Part shown: piece by piece, positions 10,203 to 25,984 of the stretch
How the letters are laid out: each line of letters starts with the position of its first letter
Numbering within the stretch: the first letter of the stretch is position 1
From: Lacticaseibacillus pantheris DSM 15945 = JCM 12539 = NBRC 106106
GTDB taxonomy: Bacteria; Bacillota; Bacilli; Lactobacillales; Lactobacillaceae
Direction: 5' to 3'
DNA: 63,315 bases
Assembly (NCBI RefSeq): GCF_001311175.1
Contig: NZ_BBAI01000011.1
Span: forward strand, 1 to 63,315
Program-made: the position numbers and the translations under genes
The notes under the pieces: generated by a model
Databases searched by the model: none
Told to the model about the DNA's origin: nothing
Seen by the model: only the letters and a program-made list of their open reading frames with translations

Positions 10203-10450
10203 TTATTCGTTGCTAGTGGCTGGGCGTACTAGAGCAGCGAAAACAACTATCTAGGGTTTACCAATGATCTTCAACTCACGGAAAGATTTAACATTCTATT
10301 CGACGTAATTTTCACGAGCTCGCATTTGTCGTGTAAAGACCATTGTACTTTTTCAATGGTAACGTATGCCGTCATCAATCTATCGGGAACCGTGGGTGGA
10401 CCTTGGTAACGGAGGTGCTGCGCTCGGAGACATAATTGACACAATATCGG
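10203..10450. other. Intergenic stretch without a recognised gene
   Basis: I find no RNA gene or convincing reading frame here. It leads into the family B repeat. Confidence 0.5.
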
Positions 10451-10700
10451 GAGGCCGCGTCGGTCGGGCCGGTGGGCGGAGGCGTGTGGGGTCGGAATGG
10501 TAACCACCGCCAGGGTGTAATGTTCTTATGGCTTTAGCCATTAGAACGCGACGAATTTCGAGACTGACCGGTGGTTTTCCGGGCAGGCTTGAAATCGCGG
10601 CGGAAACCCGCCCGGACTTGGCGGGTTGGAGCTTCGCCCTAGCAGTGGTTACCATGGAGCACCCCACGTAAGCCGCAGTCCCAAAGGTCACCCGCGCGTT
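10451..10700. repeat. Family B stem-loop repeat, copy B1
   Basis: A structured repeat of about 250 bases that shares long identical blocks with copy B2 at 19710. Internal hairpins include ATGGCTTTAGCCAT (10528-10541) and ACCCGCC/GGCGGGT (10606-10612 with 10620-10626). An outer GGTAACCAC/GTGGTTACC pair encloses them. The tail CGTAAGCCGCAGTCCC resembles the tails of the other copies. Confidence 0.75.
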
Positions 10701-10735
10701 CACACCCGTCCTAGCATACTAATTGTGCGTTTTGG

Positions 10736-10764
10736 TTGCGTCGACCAGTATTATCGGGTATACT
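10736..10764 (+). promoter_or_regulatory. Promoter of rpsB
   Basis: TTGCGT (10736-10741) and TATACT (10759-10764) are separated by 17 bases. The leader to the rpsB start is about 115 bases, long enough for autoregulation by S2 as known in other bacteria, but no structure was resolved. Confidence 0.65.
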
Positions 10765-10844
10765 ATCATGCGTGTGCAAAACACAAGCTTACATTGGAGC
10801 CGGATTGCAGGATCGGTGCGCGCGAGCGTCTTCCTGTGAGTTGA

Positions 10845-11643
<799 letters not shown>

Positions 11644-11666
11644 TATTTAACCATTGTAATTAAATA

Positions 11667-11703
11667 AGCTGTCTGGGCCTGGTGCTCCGGGCAGCTTTTT
11701 TTC
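11667..11703 (+). terminator. Terminator between rpsB and tsf
   Basis: AAGCTG-C-GG pairs with CC-G-CAGCTT, followed by seven T residues. It probably trims transcription between rpsB and tsf rather than fully separating them. Confidence 0.75.
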
Positions 11704-11725
11704 AAATTAAGGAGGATTGCCAGCT

Positions 11726-12607
11726 ATGGCTAAGATTACTGCAGCACAAGTGAAGGAATTGCGTGACAAGACTCAGGCCGGTATGATGGACGCCAAGAAG
11801 GCGTTGGTTGAGGCCGATGGTGACATGGACAAGGCCGTTGACGTTTTACGTGAACGTGGTCTGGTTAAGGCTGCTAAGAAGAGTGGCAACACCGCCGCTG
11901 AAGGTTTGGCTGCCGTTGCCGTTAAGGGCAACACGGCCGCAATTATCGAAGTTAACTCTGAAACTGACTACGTTGCTTCCAACGAAAAGTTTACTGACTA
12001 CGTAAAGGAAGTTGCTCAGGTGATTGCTGACAACGAACCTGCCGACATGGATGCTGCTTTGAACCTGAAGATGGCTAGTGGTGACACCATTGACATGGCT
12101 GCTAAGTCATTGACGGCCGTGATTGGTGAAAACATCAAGCTTCGTCGTTTCAACATCATCAAGAAGGGTGACGACGAAGAGTTCGGTTCATACTTGCACA
12201 ACGGTGCCCAGATTGCTGTTGTTGTAACTTTGAAGGGTGCTGATGCAGATACTGCGCGCGACGTTGCGATGCACGTAGCTGCCATTAACCCTAAGTACCT
12301 GACTCGCGATGACGTTCCTGCTGACGAATTGCAGCACGAAACTGACGTCTTCACTGAAGAGACCAAGAACGAAGGCAAGCCAGAAAAGATCGTTCCACGG
12401 ATCGTTGAGGGTCGTGTCAACAAGTGGTTGTCCGAAATCTCATTGGTTGACCAGGAATTCGTGAAGGATTCCGATCAGACCGTGGGCAAGTTTGTTGCCT
12501 CCAAGGGTGGTACTGTCGAAGCCTTTACCCGCTACGAAGTTGGTGAAGGTATCGAAAAGAAGGCCAATGACTTCGCCGAAGAAGTTATGGGTCAGATCAA
12601 GGACTAG
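11726..12607 (+). CDS. tsf: Elongation factor Ts
   Basis: EF-Ts, the nucleotide exchange factor for EF-Tu. The 293-residue protein opens [21 protein letters not shown] and has the signatures [17 protein letters not shown] and [15 protein letters not shown] that contact EF-Tu. It is intact and of standard length. The ATG at 11726 is chosen over an in-frame TTG nine bases earlier because GGAGG (11711-11715) is correctly spaced for it and the family begins MAKIT. It follows rpsB as in nearly all bacteria. Two hairpin terminators follow. Confidence 0.97.
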   Translation: MAKITAAQVKELRDKTQAGMMDAKKALVEADGDMDKAVDVLRERGLVKAAKKSGNTAAEGLAAVAVKGNTAAIIEVNSETDYVASNEKFTDYVKEVAQVIADNEPADMDAALNLKMASGDTIDMAAKSLTAVIGENIKLRRFNIIKKGDDEEFGSYLHNGAQIAVVVTLKGADADTARDVAMHVAAINPKYLTRDDVPADELQHETDVFTEETKNEGKPEKIVPRIVEGRVNKWLSEISLVDQEFVKDSDQTVGKFVASKGGTVEAFTRYEVGEGIEKKANDFAEEVMGQIKD

Positions 12608-12617
12608 CAATAGTCGG

Positions 12618-12648
12618 CAAGGCCGCGGCATCTGCTGCGGCTTTTTGT
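12618..12648 (+). terminator. Intrinsic terminator of tsf
   Basis: GCCGCGGC pairs with GCTGCGGC over a short loop, then five T residues, just past the tsf stop. Confidence 0.8.
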
Positions 12649-12701
12649 GTGGCGTTTGCCCGCGAGCAGGCCAAGGCCGACGCCAACTTTGCACGGATAG
12701 A

Positions 12702-12726
12702 TGAACCGGCAAAAGCCGGTTTTGGG
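12702..12726 (+). terminator. Second hairpin between tsf and pyrH
   Basis: AACCGGC-AAAA-GCCGGTT followed by TT and G-rich DNA. It could back up the tsf terminator; the T-tract is short. Confidence 0.5.
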
Positions 12727-12799
12727 AGTGGGAATCACTAGGACGGACCGCCGCGACTATGGTAAACTAGTGGGTAGCAAACATAGAGGAGTAATATTC

Positions 12800-13520
<721 letters not shown>

Positions 13521-13521
<1 letters not shown>

Positions 13522-14078
13522 TGGCTAACGCAGCGATTAATGATGCCAAGGACCGGATGGATAAATCCCTGAAGGCTTTGGAACGCGACTTGGGCTCAAT
13601 TCGGGCCGGCCGCGCGAATGCTAGCCTGTTGACTGGCATCAATGTGGACTATTACGGGGCGCCAACACCGCTGAACCAGATGTCCGCCATCACGATTCCT
13701 GAACCCCGGGTACTGCAGGTGAGCCCGTACGATGAGTCCAGTTTGAAGGACATCGAGACGGCCCTGCTGAAGTCCGATTTGGGGATTAACCCACAAAACG
13801 ATGGTTCCGTGATTCGGTTAGTGATTCCGCAATTAACGACGGAAACCCGTCAGGAACTGGCCAAAGAGGTCGGCAAGCATGCTGAACAGGGCAAAGTTGC
13901 CATTCGTAACGTGCGTCGTGAGGCCATGGACCACCTGAAGAAGCAGGAAAAAGACGGTGAAATTAGTGAAGATGAACTCCGCCGTTTTGAAAAGGACGTT
14001 CAGAAGGTGACGGATGACGCCACTAAGGCTGCCGACGACATGGCTGCCGCTAAGGAAAAGGAAATCACCGAGGGTTAA
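13521..14078 (+). CDS. frr: Ribosome recycling factor
   Basis: RRF, which with EF-G splits the post-termination ribosome. The intact 185-residue protein has the standard two-domain composition, with [15 protein letters not shown] and [12 protein letters not shown] in the N-terminal part. The helical region continues through [17 protein letters not shown]. The ATG overlaps the pyrH stop by one base, and GGAGGAG in the end of pyrH serves as ribosome site. The tail is Ala/Glu-rich. Confidence 0.97.
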
Positions 14079-14232
14079 TTGCCGCCGACTTGACGGGCAA
14101 TGCGAACGTGAATTAGCCGGTGGTTATCGTGGATTTCGCGTCAGGAATAACCATCTAGATGACTAAAGTGCCATTGGTGCCTTTAGGGTCATCGTGTTTT
14201 TAGTAATGATTGTGACGCGGCGCGGTTTAAGG

Positions 14233-14261
14233 TTGGTGTTCGCCGGCGACTTTGCTAGAAT
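14233..14261 (+). promoter_or_regulatory. Promoter of uppS-cdsA-rseP-proS
   Basis: TTGGTG (14233-14238), 17 bases, then TAGAAT (14256-14261) with an extended TGC just before the -10 box. It lies 31 bases before the uppS start. Confidence 0.65.
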
Positions 14262-14292
14262 TAAACCTGAAAAATAAATTGGAGGCGTTCTT

Positions 14293-15046
14293 TTGTTTAA
14301 AGCCAAAGACGCGGCGGTGACCGCACTGGATCCGGACCGGATCCCGCGGCATGTCGCCATTATTATGGATGGTAACGGGCGCTGGGCACAAAAGCGCACT
14401 TGCCACGCATAGCCGGTCACAAGCAGGGTATGGAAAACGTGCGGACCATTACGCGCGCCGCGAGTGATTTGGGCGTAAAGGTGCTGACGCTGTATGCTTT
14501 TTCAACCGAAAACTGGGGCCGTCCGCAAAAAGAGGTGTCTTACCTCATGAGTCTGCCGGTCACTTTTTTTTCAATAAATTTGTTCCTGAGCTGATTGAGC
14601 AAAACGTCCGTGTCATGGTGATGGGAAACGTCGATCAGCTGCCTGAATCCACCAGGACGGCCACGCTCAACGCGGTTAAAGATACGGCGGATAATACCGG
14701 CATGGTGCTCAACTTTGCGTTGAACTATGGTGGTCGGGACGAGTTGGTGCAAGCAACGCGCGCCATTGCTACTGCTGCTGCAGCGGGTGAACTAGACCCA
14801 TCCGCTATTGACATGGACACCATCAGTGGGCAGCTCATGACGGCTCCATTAGGTGAGCTGGCGGATCCCGACTTGCTGATTCGTACCAGTGGTGAGGAAC
14901 GGATTTCCAACTTCCTCCTTTGGCAGCTGGCGTATTCCGAAATGGTCTTCACTGACCAGTTGTGGCCGGACTTTGCCCCCGCTGACCTTGAATCAGCCAT
15001 TCGGGATTTTCAGAGCCGCAACCGGCGATTTGGTAAAGTTAAGTAG
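14293..15046 (+). CDS. uppS: Undecaprenyl diphosphate synthase (2 apparent frameshifts)
   Basis: cis-Prenyltransferase making the C55 lipid carrier for peptidoglycan precursors. It has the catalytic motif [10 protein letters not shown], then [24 protein letters not shown] and the C-terminal [10 protein letters not shown] and LWPDF signatures. The start is a TTG at 14293, seven bases after GGAGG. One base appears lost near 14398 (after AQKR), and a T8 run at 14563-14570 disrupts [11 protein letters not shown]. Six or nine T residues would restore it. The expected product is about 250 residues. First gene of an envelope operon with cdsA and rseP. Confidence 0.93.
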
Positions 15047-15066
15047 AAGAAGGAGCTTTTCATACA

Positions 15067-15857
15067 ATGAAGCAACGTGTAATTACGGCGGTTGTCGCTC
15101 TAATCATTTTTATTCCCATCCTGATTGTTGGTGGCCCGTGGGTAGACCTTGCTGCCGCCGTTCTGGCGCTGGTAGGTATTAGCGAAATATTCATCATGCG
15201 CAAGAAGATCATTGTTTCGGTGGAGGCCCTGGTGGCCGCTCTCGGCACACTGGCAGTAGTGTTACCCGACCAGTACCTCAAGTGGATTCTCCAAACGGGG
15301 TTAAGTCGGATTGATTTACTGGGGATTTTCATGATGGTGCTGCTGCTCCTAACGGTTACCAGCAAGAATAAAACCAACTTCGATAACGTGAGCGTTACGA
15401 TGCTGGGCATTCTCTACGTGGGGACTGGTTTCCACTACTTTGATATGGCCCGTAACCAGGGGAGTTTAGCCCTGCTGATGTTTGGGATGTTGATTGTGTG
15501 GTTGACCGATTCCGGTGCGTACATCTTTGGTCGGGCATTTGGTAAGCACAAGTTGTGGCCAGCAATCAGCCCGAACAAAACCTGGGAGGGTTCAATCGGT
15601 GGCGTGGTTATCGCGATGATCTTCGCCGCTATTTACGGCCAGTTCTTCGATTTTGGCTACAGCCTGCCAGTATTGATTCTCATTGCGCTGTTCCTATCCA
15701 TCTGGGGTCAGTTGGGCGACCTAGTCGAGTCGGCGCTCAAGCGTTATTATGGCGTCAAGGATTCGGGCAAATTTTGCCGGGGCACGGCGGTATTCTCGAT
15801 CGTTTTGACAGTATGCTGTTTGTCCTACCAATGCTACACTGGCTCGGCTTCGTTTAA
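15067..15857 (+). CDS. cdsA: Phosphatidate cytidylyltransferase (1 apparent frameshift)
   Basis: CDP-diacylglycerol synthase, an integral membrane enzyme converting phosphatidate and CTP to CDP-diacylglycerol, the precursor of phosphatidylglycerol. About eight membrane helices occupy most of the 263 residues. The family signature near the end ([14 protein letters not shown], then [14 protein letters not shown]) is present but split by a frameshift near 15772. One A added to GGCAAATTTTG rejoins it. It lies 20 bases after uppS and 38 bases before rseP. Confidence 0.94.
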
Positions 15858-15895
15858 CGTAGAGCTGGTGTCGGCCATTCCCGAGGAGGGGTTTC

Positions 15896-18916
<3,021 letters not shown>

Positions 18917-18923
18917 AGTGTAC

Positions 18924-18972
18924 AAATAAGCTAGCGGGGTACCGGTCACAGCATCGGTGCTCCGCTATTTGT
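18924..18972 (+). terminator. Possible terminator of proS
   Basis: CAAATA-AGCGG pairs with CCGCT-ATTTG around an inner CCG/CGG helix. The T-tract is poor (TTTGTTT). Confidence 0.5.
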
Positions 18973-18983
18973 TTGGGTGGTGG

Positions 18984-19402
18984 TTCTCGCCAGTGGGGGT
19001 GCTGTGGGGGACTGCGACTTGGTGGACCGCTGCGGTGGCTGGTCGTACTGGTGTGGTGGTTCCGGTTGAACGGCTGGTCCCCGCGACCGGCTACGTGCCT
19101 CACGCTCACGCCCGTGCCGGGCTACCGCGAATTGCCGTGGCCCGAGCAAAACCCGCTCGATCTAGCCAATTTGATTCTGTACGTCGATCTGCTCTAGGGC
19201 TGGCCTTGCCAGACCGGCGAGTTAACTCCTAGTAAGACGCTAAAGCGTCAACTGGAAGTAAACCGACAGAACTACGGGCATGCAGCCGTCACGGGGACCA
19301 GCCGCTCAACCTCCGCCACCACGCCAGTACGACCAACTGTAGATGTTCACCGTTAGGGTTCCAGTCGTCTCCTCACCCCACGGCACCCCCACCGGCTAGA
19401 AC
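18984..19402. repeat. Family C inverted pair, forming one very large imperfect hairpin
   Basis: The segment from 18984 to about 19106 and the reverse complement of about 19268-19402 share blocks such as GTGGGGGTGC, GGTCGTACTGG and GCGGCTGGTCCCCG. The two halves can therefore fold into a stem of over 100 bases. Related single arms occur at about 25985-26060 and 43807-43895. No coding function is evident. Confidence 0.65.
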
Positions 19403-19709
19403 CCGCTTGGGAATGGATTTATGAGCGAGTTGGTCAACCATCTTTTTCATACCAATGTGTCTAGTGATGGAGATTATGGAGCCTCAAACCAAGACCTAGC
19501 CCAACAAGATAATCTCGATAGCTTAGTACCCTGACTTGTCCGAGTGCTCTTTCTAAAGCATTTGAAGGATAGCCAGGGAGTTTAACAAGGCCATGGATTG
19601 TACCTGTAAAATTGCGTAAATGTCATTGGGCGCTCGAACTAGCGGGTTCTGGCAAAGTGGTGGTGACGTGTAGGCGTCGCGTCCGGAGGCGTGAATGCTA
19701 CAGTAGTCC
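19403..19709. other. Intergenic stretch without a recognised gene
   Basis: This stretch lies between the family C and family B repeats. A 37-codon frame at 19421 lacks a ribosome binding site and resembles nothing I know. No RNA gene is seen. Confidence 0.45.
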
Positions 19710-20100
19710 GAGGCCGCGTCGGTCGGAACGGTGGGCGGAGGCGTGTGGGGTCGGAATGGTAACCACTGCAAGGGAACGCACGCAGTTTGCGCTTTAGCGC
19801 TTACTGCGTGCTTCTCGCAGGAATGGCGCAGCCAGTCCGAGAGCTCTATGGCTTTAGCCATTAGAACGCGACGAATTTCGAGACTGACCGGTGGTTTTCC
19901 GGGCAGGCTTGAAATCGCACCGGAAACTCACCGGGTCTTGGTGAGTTGGAGGTTTCGCCCTAGCAGTGGATTACCGCGGAGCGCCCACGAAAGCCGTAAC
20001 TCACCAACCCGGCCAACGCCGCCGATAACCACTACTGCAGCAATCCACGCCGCAGGCCCGTAAGCTGCAACCCCGCCGCCACTTTGTCAGCACGGGCCCC
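19710..20100. repeat. Family B stem-loop repeat, copy B2
   Basis: The longest copy of family B. It shares the block around ATGGCTTTAGCCAT (19848-19861) with B1. Its hairpin arms are ACTCACC/GGTGAGT (19926-19932 with 19940-19946) where B1 has ACCCGCC/GGCGGGT. It also has an extra hairpin with GCACGCAGT and ACTGCGTGC arms near 19775-19810. A second tail-like sequence follows at about 20060. Confidence 0.75.
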
Positions 20101-20191
20101 AATTTAGTTGTCAGGTGACGGTCGATTTACCAACCGACTTTGCGTTACAATGATGGTTAGTTATTTGCCAACCAACGGAAGGATTTTTGCC

Positions 20192-23100
20192 ATGCTCAGT
20201 AAGCGCGAGATGTTTGAAAAACTGGTCGAGCAGATCGACCTGGACCCGGGAATCACCAACGCCCCGGCGTTCAATAGCGCGACCGTCGACCAGGTTGTAG
20301 TGCACAAAGAGTCGCGGCGGTACGAGTTCACCTTTACGATGGGTGAAATACTACCCTTTGCACTCTTTAAGGAGTTCGGTAACACACTAGCGGCCGCGTT
20401 TAAGGATATTGCGTCCGTCACCGTACACATTGAGGTCGCCCATCCCCAGTATGACGAGGGCCTTGTGCGCGGTTATTGGGAGTACGTCGTGCAGCACGCG
20501 ACCGTGGCCTCACCATTAGTGCGGCAGCAGTGTGACCGCGTTGTCCCGACCATCCAAGGTCACGACGTTACCATTAGCGTTGAAAACGACGTGGTGGCCC
20601 GCTTCTTTTCGGATCAAGGAATTCCTGCGCTTGAGGATGCGTACCACGATGTCGGCTTTGGTGGCCTACACATGCGCGCAGTGGTTGATCAGGCCGCAGA
20701 AGCCGCTAGCCTAGAGGCCTTTAACGCTAAGAAAGCGGAGGAAACCGCTGCCCTGGCGGAACGTGCGGCAGCGACCATCCAGCAGTCCAAGGCAGCGAAT
20801 GCTGATCGGCAGCAGAACGTCAAGGTACAGCTAGGTCGTAATATCAAAGCCGATGATGAACCGCAACAGATGGTGACCATCAACGAAGAGGAACGACGCG
20901 TACTCATTGAGGGATACGTTTTCGACGCTGAGGTGCGCGAACTGCGGAGCAAACGCAAGCTGCTTACCTTTAAGATGACGGATTACTCCAGCAGCTTTTT
21001 GGTCAAGAAATTTAGTAACAACGCGAACGACGAGGCCGTCTTTGACCAAATCCATAAGGGTATGTGGTTGCGCGTGCGTGGTAGTGTCCAGGAAGACAGC
21101 TACAGCCGCGAGCTGACTGTTAACGCACAGGATGTGGTTGAGGTGAGCCACGCGGACCGCGAAGACACGGCCGAGGGTGAAAAGCGGATTGAGCTTCATC
21201 TGCACACCAACATGAGCCAGATGGACGCCATTCCCAGCATTTCGGAGTACGTGAACCGGGCAGCCGAGTGGGGCCATGAAGCCATCGCTGTCACCGACCA
21301 CGCCGTTTTGCAGGCGTACCCTGAAGCCCACACGGCCGCAAGTAAGGCCGGCCTAAAAATGCTCTACGGGGTGGAAATTAACCTGGTCGACGACGGGACG
21401 CCGGTTGCGTACCGAGCGGACAAGCCAGCCGTACTGAATGACCAGACGTACGTTGTCTTTGACGTTGAAACTACCGGGTTGTCGGCGGTCTACGACAAGG
21501 TCATTGAACTGGCTGCGGTTAAGATGCGCGACGGTGCCGTGATTGATGAATTTGAAGAGATGATCAATCCCGGCTTTGCGTTATCGGACTTCACCATTAA
21601 CCTGACCCACATCACTAACGAGATGGTTCAGCAGGGTGGTCAGGAAGCCGACGTGATGCAAAAGTTTATCGAGTTTAGCCAGGATAGCATTCTGGTCGGC
21701 CATAACGTCACGTTTGATGTGGGCTTCCTCAACGCGGCGTACGACCGGATGGGGGCGCCAGCAATTGACCAACCTGTCATTGACACATTGGAACTATCGC
21801 GTTCGCTACACCCTGAGTTGTCGAACCACAAACTGGATGCATTGAGCAAGCGGTACAACATTTCGCTGGAAAACCATCACCGAGCGAACGCGGATGCCGA
21901 AGCTACTGGCTACGTAATGTACGCGATGTTCAAGGAGGCTAACGAGCTTCACGGTTGGACTAAACTGAACGAACTGAACGCGCTGGTCGGTCAGGGTGAC
22001 GCGTACAAGCGCGCCCGTCCGACCCACGCAATCGTCATTGCAAAGACGCAGGCGGGTCTGAAGAACCTCTTCAAACTAGCCAGCGAATCCATGACCCAGT
22101 ATTATTACCGGGTTCCGCGCGTGCCACGCAGTCGTCTGAACGCGTTGCGTGAAGGCTCATCGTCGGATCGGCCTGTGATCGTGGTGAAGTCTTTACGGCC
22201 ATGATGCAAAAGGGGACGGCTGAGGCCGCGGATAAGGCTAAGTACTATGACTACCTAGAAGTACAGCCACTCCCTAACTACTCCCAGTTGCTGGAGGGTC
22301 AGTTAGTCTCTGGGCCGGCGCACCTGAAGGATATCATCGGCAAAATTGTGCAGATTGGGCACGACTTGGACAAGCCGGTGGTGGCAACCGGTGACCCCCA
22401 CTACTTGGACGATCACGATGCTATTTACCGTCACATTTTGATTAACAGTCAGGGTGGTGCTAACCCCCTTAACCGTTACCCGCTACCCGACGTACATTTC
22501 CGGACTACGGACGAAATGTTGCACGAATTCGCCTGGATGGGTGCCGACACTGCACGGGAACTCGTTGTGACGAATACGCACGTGGTGGCAGATTGGGTGG
22601 ATGCCGATATCACGCCCGTCAAGGATAAGTTGTACACCCCTGAAATTCCTGGGGTGAACGAGAACTTTGAAAAGGACGTTATGGTCACCGCCCACCAGTG
22701 GTACGGTGAAGAATTACCCGAGATTGTTGCCAACCGGATTGATAAGGAACTCAAGAGCATTATTGGCAACGGGTTCGCGGTGATTTACAATATCGCGCAA
22801 CGGCTGGTATTAAAGAGTAACAAGGACGGATACTTGGTTGGTTCCCGTGGGTCCGTTGGGTCTAGTCTGGCAGCCACGCTGTCGGGGATTACCGAGGTTA
22901 ACCCGTTGCCGCCGCACTACCGTTGCCCGGAGTGCCAGTACAGTGAGTTTTATACCAAAGGTGAGTATGGTTCCGGCTTTGACTTGCCCGACAAAAAGTG
23001 TCCGCAATGTGGGGCTGAGCTCATCAAGGACGGGCACGACATTCCCTTTGAAACCTTCCTGGGCTTCCACGGTGATAAGGTCCCCGATATCGATTTGAAC

Positions 23101-24521
23101 TTCTCGGGTGACTACCAGCCAGTGGCCCACAACTACATCAAGATTTTGTTTGGTGAGGACCACGCCTTCCGAGCCGGCACTATCGGCACGGTCGCGGATA
23201 AAACCGCGTATGGTTACGTCAAGGCCTACGAACGCGATACGGGAAAGGTTTTCCGTGGGGCGGAGGAGGACCGGCTAGCCAAAGGGGCTACAGGCGTGAA
23301 GCGCACAACTGGTCAGCATCCGGCCGGGATTCTGATTGTGCCGTCCAATATGGATATCTTTGACTTCTCCCCAATCCAGTACCCAGCCGACGATCAAAGT
23401 GCGGCTTGGCGTACGACCCACTTTGATTTCCACTCCATCCACGACAACATTCTGAAAATGGATGTGCTGGGTCATGATGACCGACGATGATCCGTATGCT
23501 CCAGGACTTGTCCGGGGTTAACCCTAAGTCAATTCCGACCGACGACCCGGGCGTGATGAAGTTGTTTTCCGGAACGGAGTCACTTGAGGTTACGCCTGAG
23601 CAGATTGGCACCAAGATGGGTACCCTGGGCATCCCGGAATTTGGGACACGCTTTGTACGGGGGATGTTGGAGGAAACCAAGCCGTCCACCTTTGCCGAGC
23701 TGCTGCAGATTTCTGGTCTTTCCCACGGGACTGACGTTTGGTTGGGCAACGCCGAGGAACTCGTGCAGAACGGTACCATCACCCTGAAGGACGTCATTGG
23801 TTGTCGTGATAACATCATGATGGACTTGATTCACTGGGGGATGGACGACTCGATGGCGTTCAACATCATGGAACACGTGCGTAAGGGTCGCGGTATTCCT
23901 GACGAGTGGCAGCAGGCCATGCGGGATAATGACAGCGTGCCTGATTGGTATATTGATTCGTGCCTGAAGATTAAGTACATGTTCCCGAAGGCCCACGCGA
24001 CGGCGTACGTTATGATGGCGCTGCGGATTGCCTGGTTCAAGGTTTACTACCCGCTGGTGTACTACGCAGCATACTTCTCCGTCCGTGCGGAGGACTTCGA
24101 CCTGGTAGCAATGTGTCGGGGCAAAGACGCGGTGAAGGCTGCCATCAAGGAAATTAGCGATAAGGGCCGGGATGCGTCCGCCAAGGAAAAGAACCTGCAA
24201 ACCATCCTGGAGATTGCTAACGAGTGTCTGGAGCGTGGCTTTAAAATCAACATGGTGGACATTGAGCGTAGTGATGCGCACGATTTCCAGATTGTGGACG
24301 ACCACACGCTACTAGCACCATTCCGTGCAGTTCCTGGTCTAGGTGAGAACGTGGCCAAGCAAATTGTGTCGGCGCGCGAAGAAACGCCATTCCTCTCCAA
24401 AGAGGATCTGGCTAAGCGGGCCAAGGTCTCGCAAACTTTGATTGACTACATGACCACGCAGCATGTCCTGGACGAGTTGCCGGATGAAAATCAGCTCAGT
24501 TTATTTGATAATCTGTTTTAG
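20192..24521 (+). CDS. polC: DNA polymerase III subunit alpha, PolC type (2 apparent frameshifts)
   Basis: The Gram-positive replicative polymerase with built-in proofreading. Domains in order are the N-terminal and OB-fold parts, a PHP domain split by a DnaQ-type 3'-5' exonuclease ([10 protein letters not shown] near residue 425), a zinc-binding Cys region (CPECQY and [10 protein letters not shown]), and the polymerase core ([12 protein letters not shown]). The C-terminal helix-hairpin-helix region follows. The corrected length of 1443 residues is normal. Breaks occur near 22150 and near 23485 (one C missing from GACCCGACG). GGAAGGA precedes the ATG at 20192. Confidence 0.96.
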
Positions 24522-24562
24522 ATAAGAATGTGTGAGAGTCGCAGACTTTTTGGTTTGCAACC

Positions 24563-24612
24563 ACAAGCGTGGATCACCGGCAGTTGGATGCCGGTGGCCC
24601 ACGCTTGTTTGC
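24563..24612 (+). terminator. Intrinsic terminator of polC
   Basis: ACAAGCGTGG and CACCGGCA pair with TGCCGGTG and CCACGCTTGT, forming a long two-part stem ending in a short T-rich tail. Confidence 0.8.
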
Positions 24613-24733
24613 TATGTTTACTTGATGATTTTCGGGCGCGGTGTGTGGGTGCATTTTGCGACTCGCTGATGCATTTTTTTGCCGCCACCATCAGCTATTA
24701 ATGCAAATTATGGCGGAAATTTGGTGTTTTCTG

Positions 24734-24761
24734 TTTACTTATAAAAAGTAAGTGCTACAAT
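24734..24761 (+). promoter_or_regulatory. Promoter of the lactate oxidase gene with palindrome
   Basis: TTTACT (24734-24739), 16 bases, then an extended TGCTACAAT (-10 at 24756-24761). A TTACTT-ATAAA-AAGTAA palindrome overlaps the -35 and spacer, placed where a repressor would block RNA polymerase. Confidence 0.6.
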
Positions 24762-24806
24762 AAATCTCGTAAACAAAACAACTTGCAACGGGAAAGGTGA
24801 TCAATT

Positions 24807-25921
24807 ATGACTTTAACAAATGGATACGAACAAAGTGACCGCGAAGAAAAGCTGAACATTCTGAACTTGCCATCCCTCGAGGGCGAGGCGAAGAAGATTA
24901 TTCCTACCGGCGGCTTCGGTTATATCTTTGGTGGTGCTGAAGACGAATGGACGCTCAAGGAAAACACGCAGGCTTTCAACCACGCGCAGATCGTTCCCCG
25001 GGCGCTATCGAACATTGATCATCCGGACCTGAGCACCGACGTATTTGGCCTGCACCTCAAGACACCGGTAATGATGGCTCCAACGGCGGCGCAGGGTCTA
25101 GCTCACGCGAAGGGCGAAACTGATACTGCCAAAGGTGTGGCTGCTGTTGGCGGGCTGATGGCTCAGAGCACGTACAGCTCGACGTCAATTGCCGACACGG
25201 CCGCGGCTGGGAATGGCGCTCCACAGTTCTTCCAGCTGTACATGAGCAAGGATTGGACGTTCAACGAAAGTTTGCTGGACGAGGCCAAGAAGGCGGGCGT
25301 TAAGGCAATCATTCTAACGGTTGACGCCACGGTTGATGGTTACCGCGAGGAGGATATCATCAACAACTTCCAGTTCCCAATTCCGATGGCTAACCTTGAA
25401 AAGTTCGCTTCTGGTGACGGTAAGGGCCAGGGTATCGGTGAGATTTACGCCGCTGCGGCCCAGAAGATTGGTCCGGACGATGTGCGTCGGATTGCCGAGT
25501 ACACCGACCTGCCGGTAATCGTTAAGGGCATTCAGTCCCCAGAGGACGCTTTGCGCGCGATTGGCGCTGGCGCGGCCGGTATCTACGTATCCAACCATGG
25601 TGGCCGTCAGCTTAACGGTGGACCAGCATCCTTCGACGTGTTGGCCGACATTGCTAAAGCGGTTAACCACCAGGTACCAATTATCTTTGATTCTGGTGTT
25701 CGCCGTGGAAGCACGTGTTCAAGGCGTTGGCATCAGGCGCTGACCTGGTAGCATTTGGTCGTCCCGTTATTTACGGCCTGGCATTGGGCGGTGCTGAGGG
25801 TGTCCAGAGCGTCTTTGAAGCCATTGACCACGAGCTCGAAATTACGATGCAGTTGGCCGGCACAAAGACGATTGAGGACGTCAAGCACGCTCCGTTGACC
25901 CATTTCCAGTACAACGACTAA
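24807..25921 (+). CDS. FMN-dependent L-lactate oxidase family enzyme (1 apparent frameshift)
   Basis: An alpha-hydroxy-acid oxidase that would convert L-lactate and O2 to pyruvate and H2O2 in the cytoplasm. The product of about 371 residues shows GGFGYIFGGAEDEW near the N-terminus, MMAPTAAQGLAH and QFFQLYMSKDW. The active-site block is VSNHGGRQLNGG (catalytic His and Arg), then IIFDSGVRRGSHVFKALASGAD. The resemblance to Aerococcus-type lactate oxidase is strong, although other glycolate or 2-hydroxyacid substrates are possible. One base is missing near 25713. The gene stands alone with its own promoter and terminator. Confidence 0.88.
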
Positions 25922-25933
25922 TTCAGAATACTT

Positions 25934-25974
25934 GGGGACCGGCTCGTCACGTTGTGGCGGGCCGGTTTTTTTTG
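25934..25974 (+). terminator. Intrinsic terminator of the lactate oxidase gene
   Basis: ACCGGC-CG-CAC pairs with GTG-CG-GCCGGT and ends in eight T residues. Confidence 0.9.
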
Positions 25975-25984
25975 CTTGGCTTTG

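Noticed and set aside
19421..19534. A 37-codon open frame between the family C and B repeats
   Set aside because: No ribosome binding site, no recognisable motif, and surrounded by repeat DNA.
20126..20151. Promoter of polC
   Set aside because: TACAAT at 20146 is a fair -10 box but no -35 box sits at a proper distance, so I did not annotate it.
22150..22204. Programmed frameshifting in polC, dnaK or rpsB
   Set aside because: No slippery heptamer with a downstream structure is needed to explain it; the breaks are scattered over many genes and explained by missing single bases.
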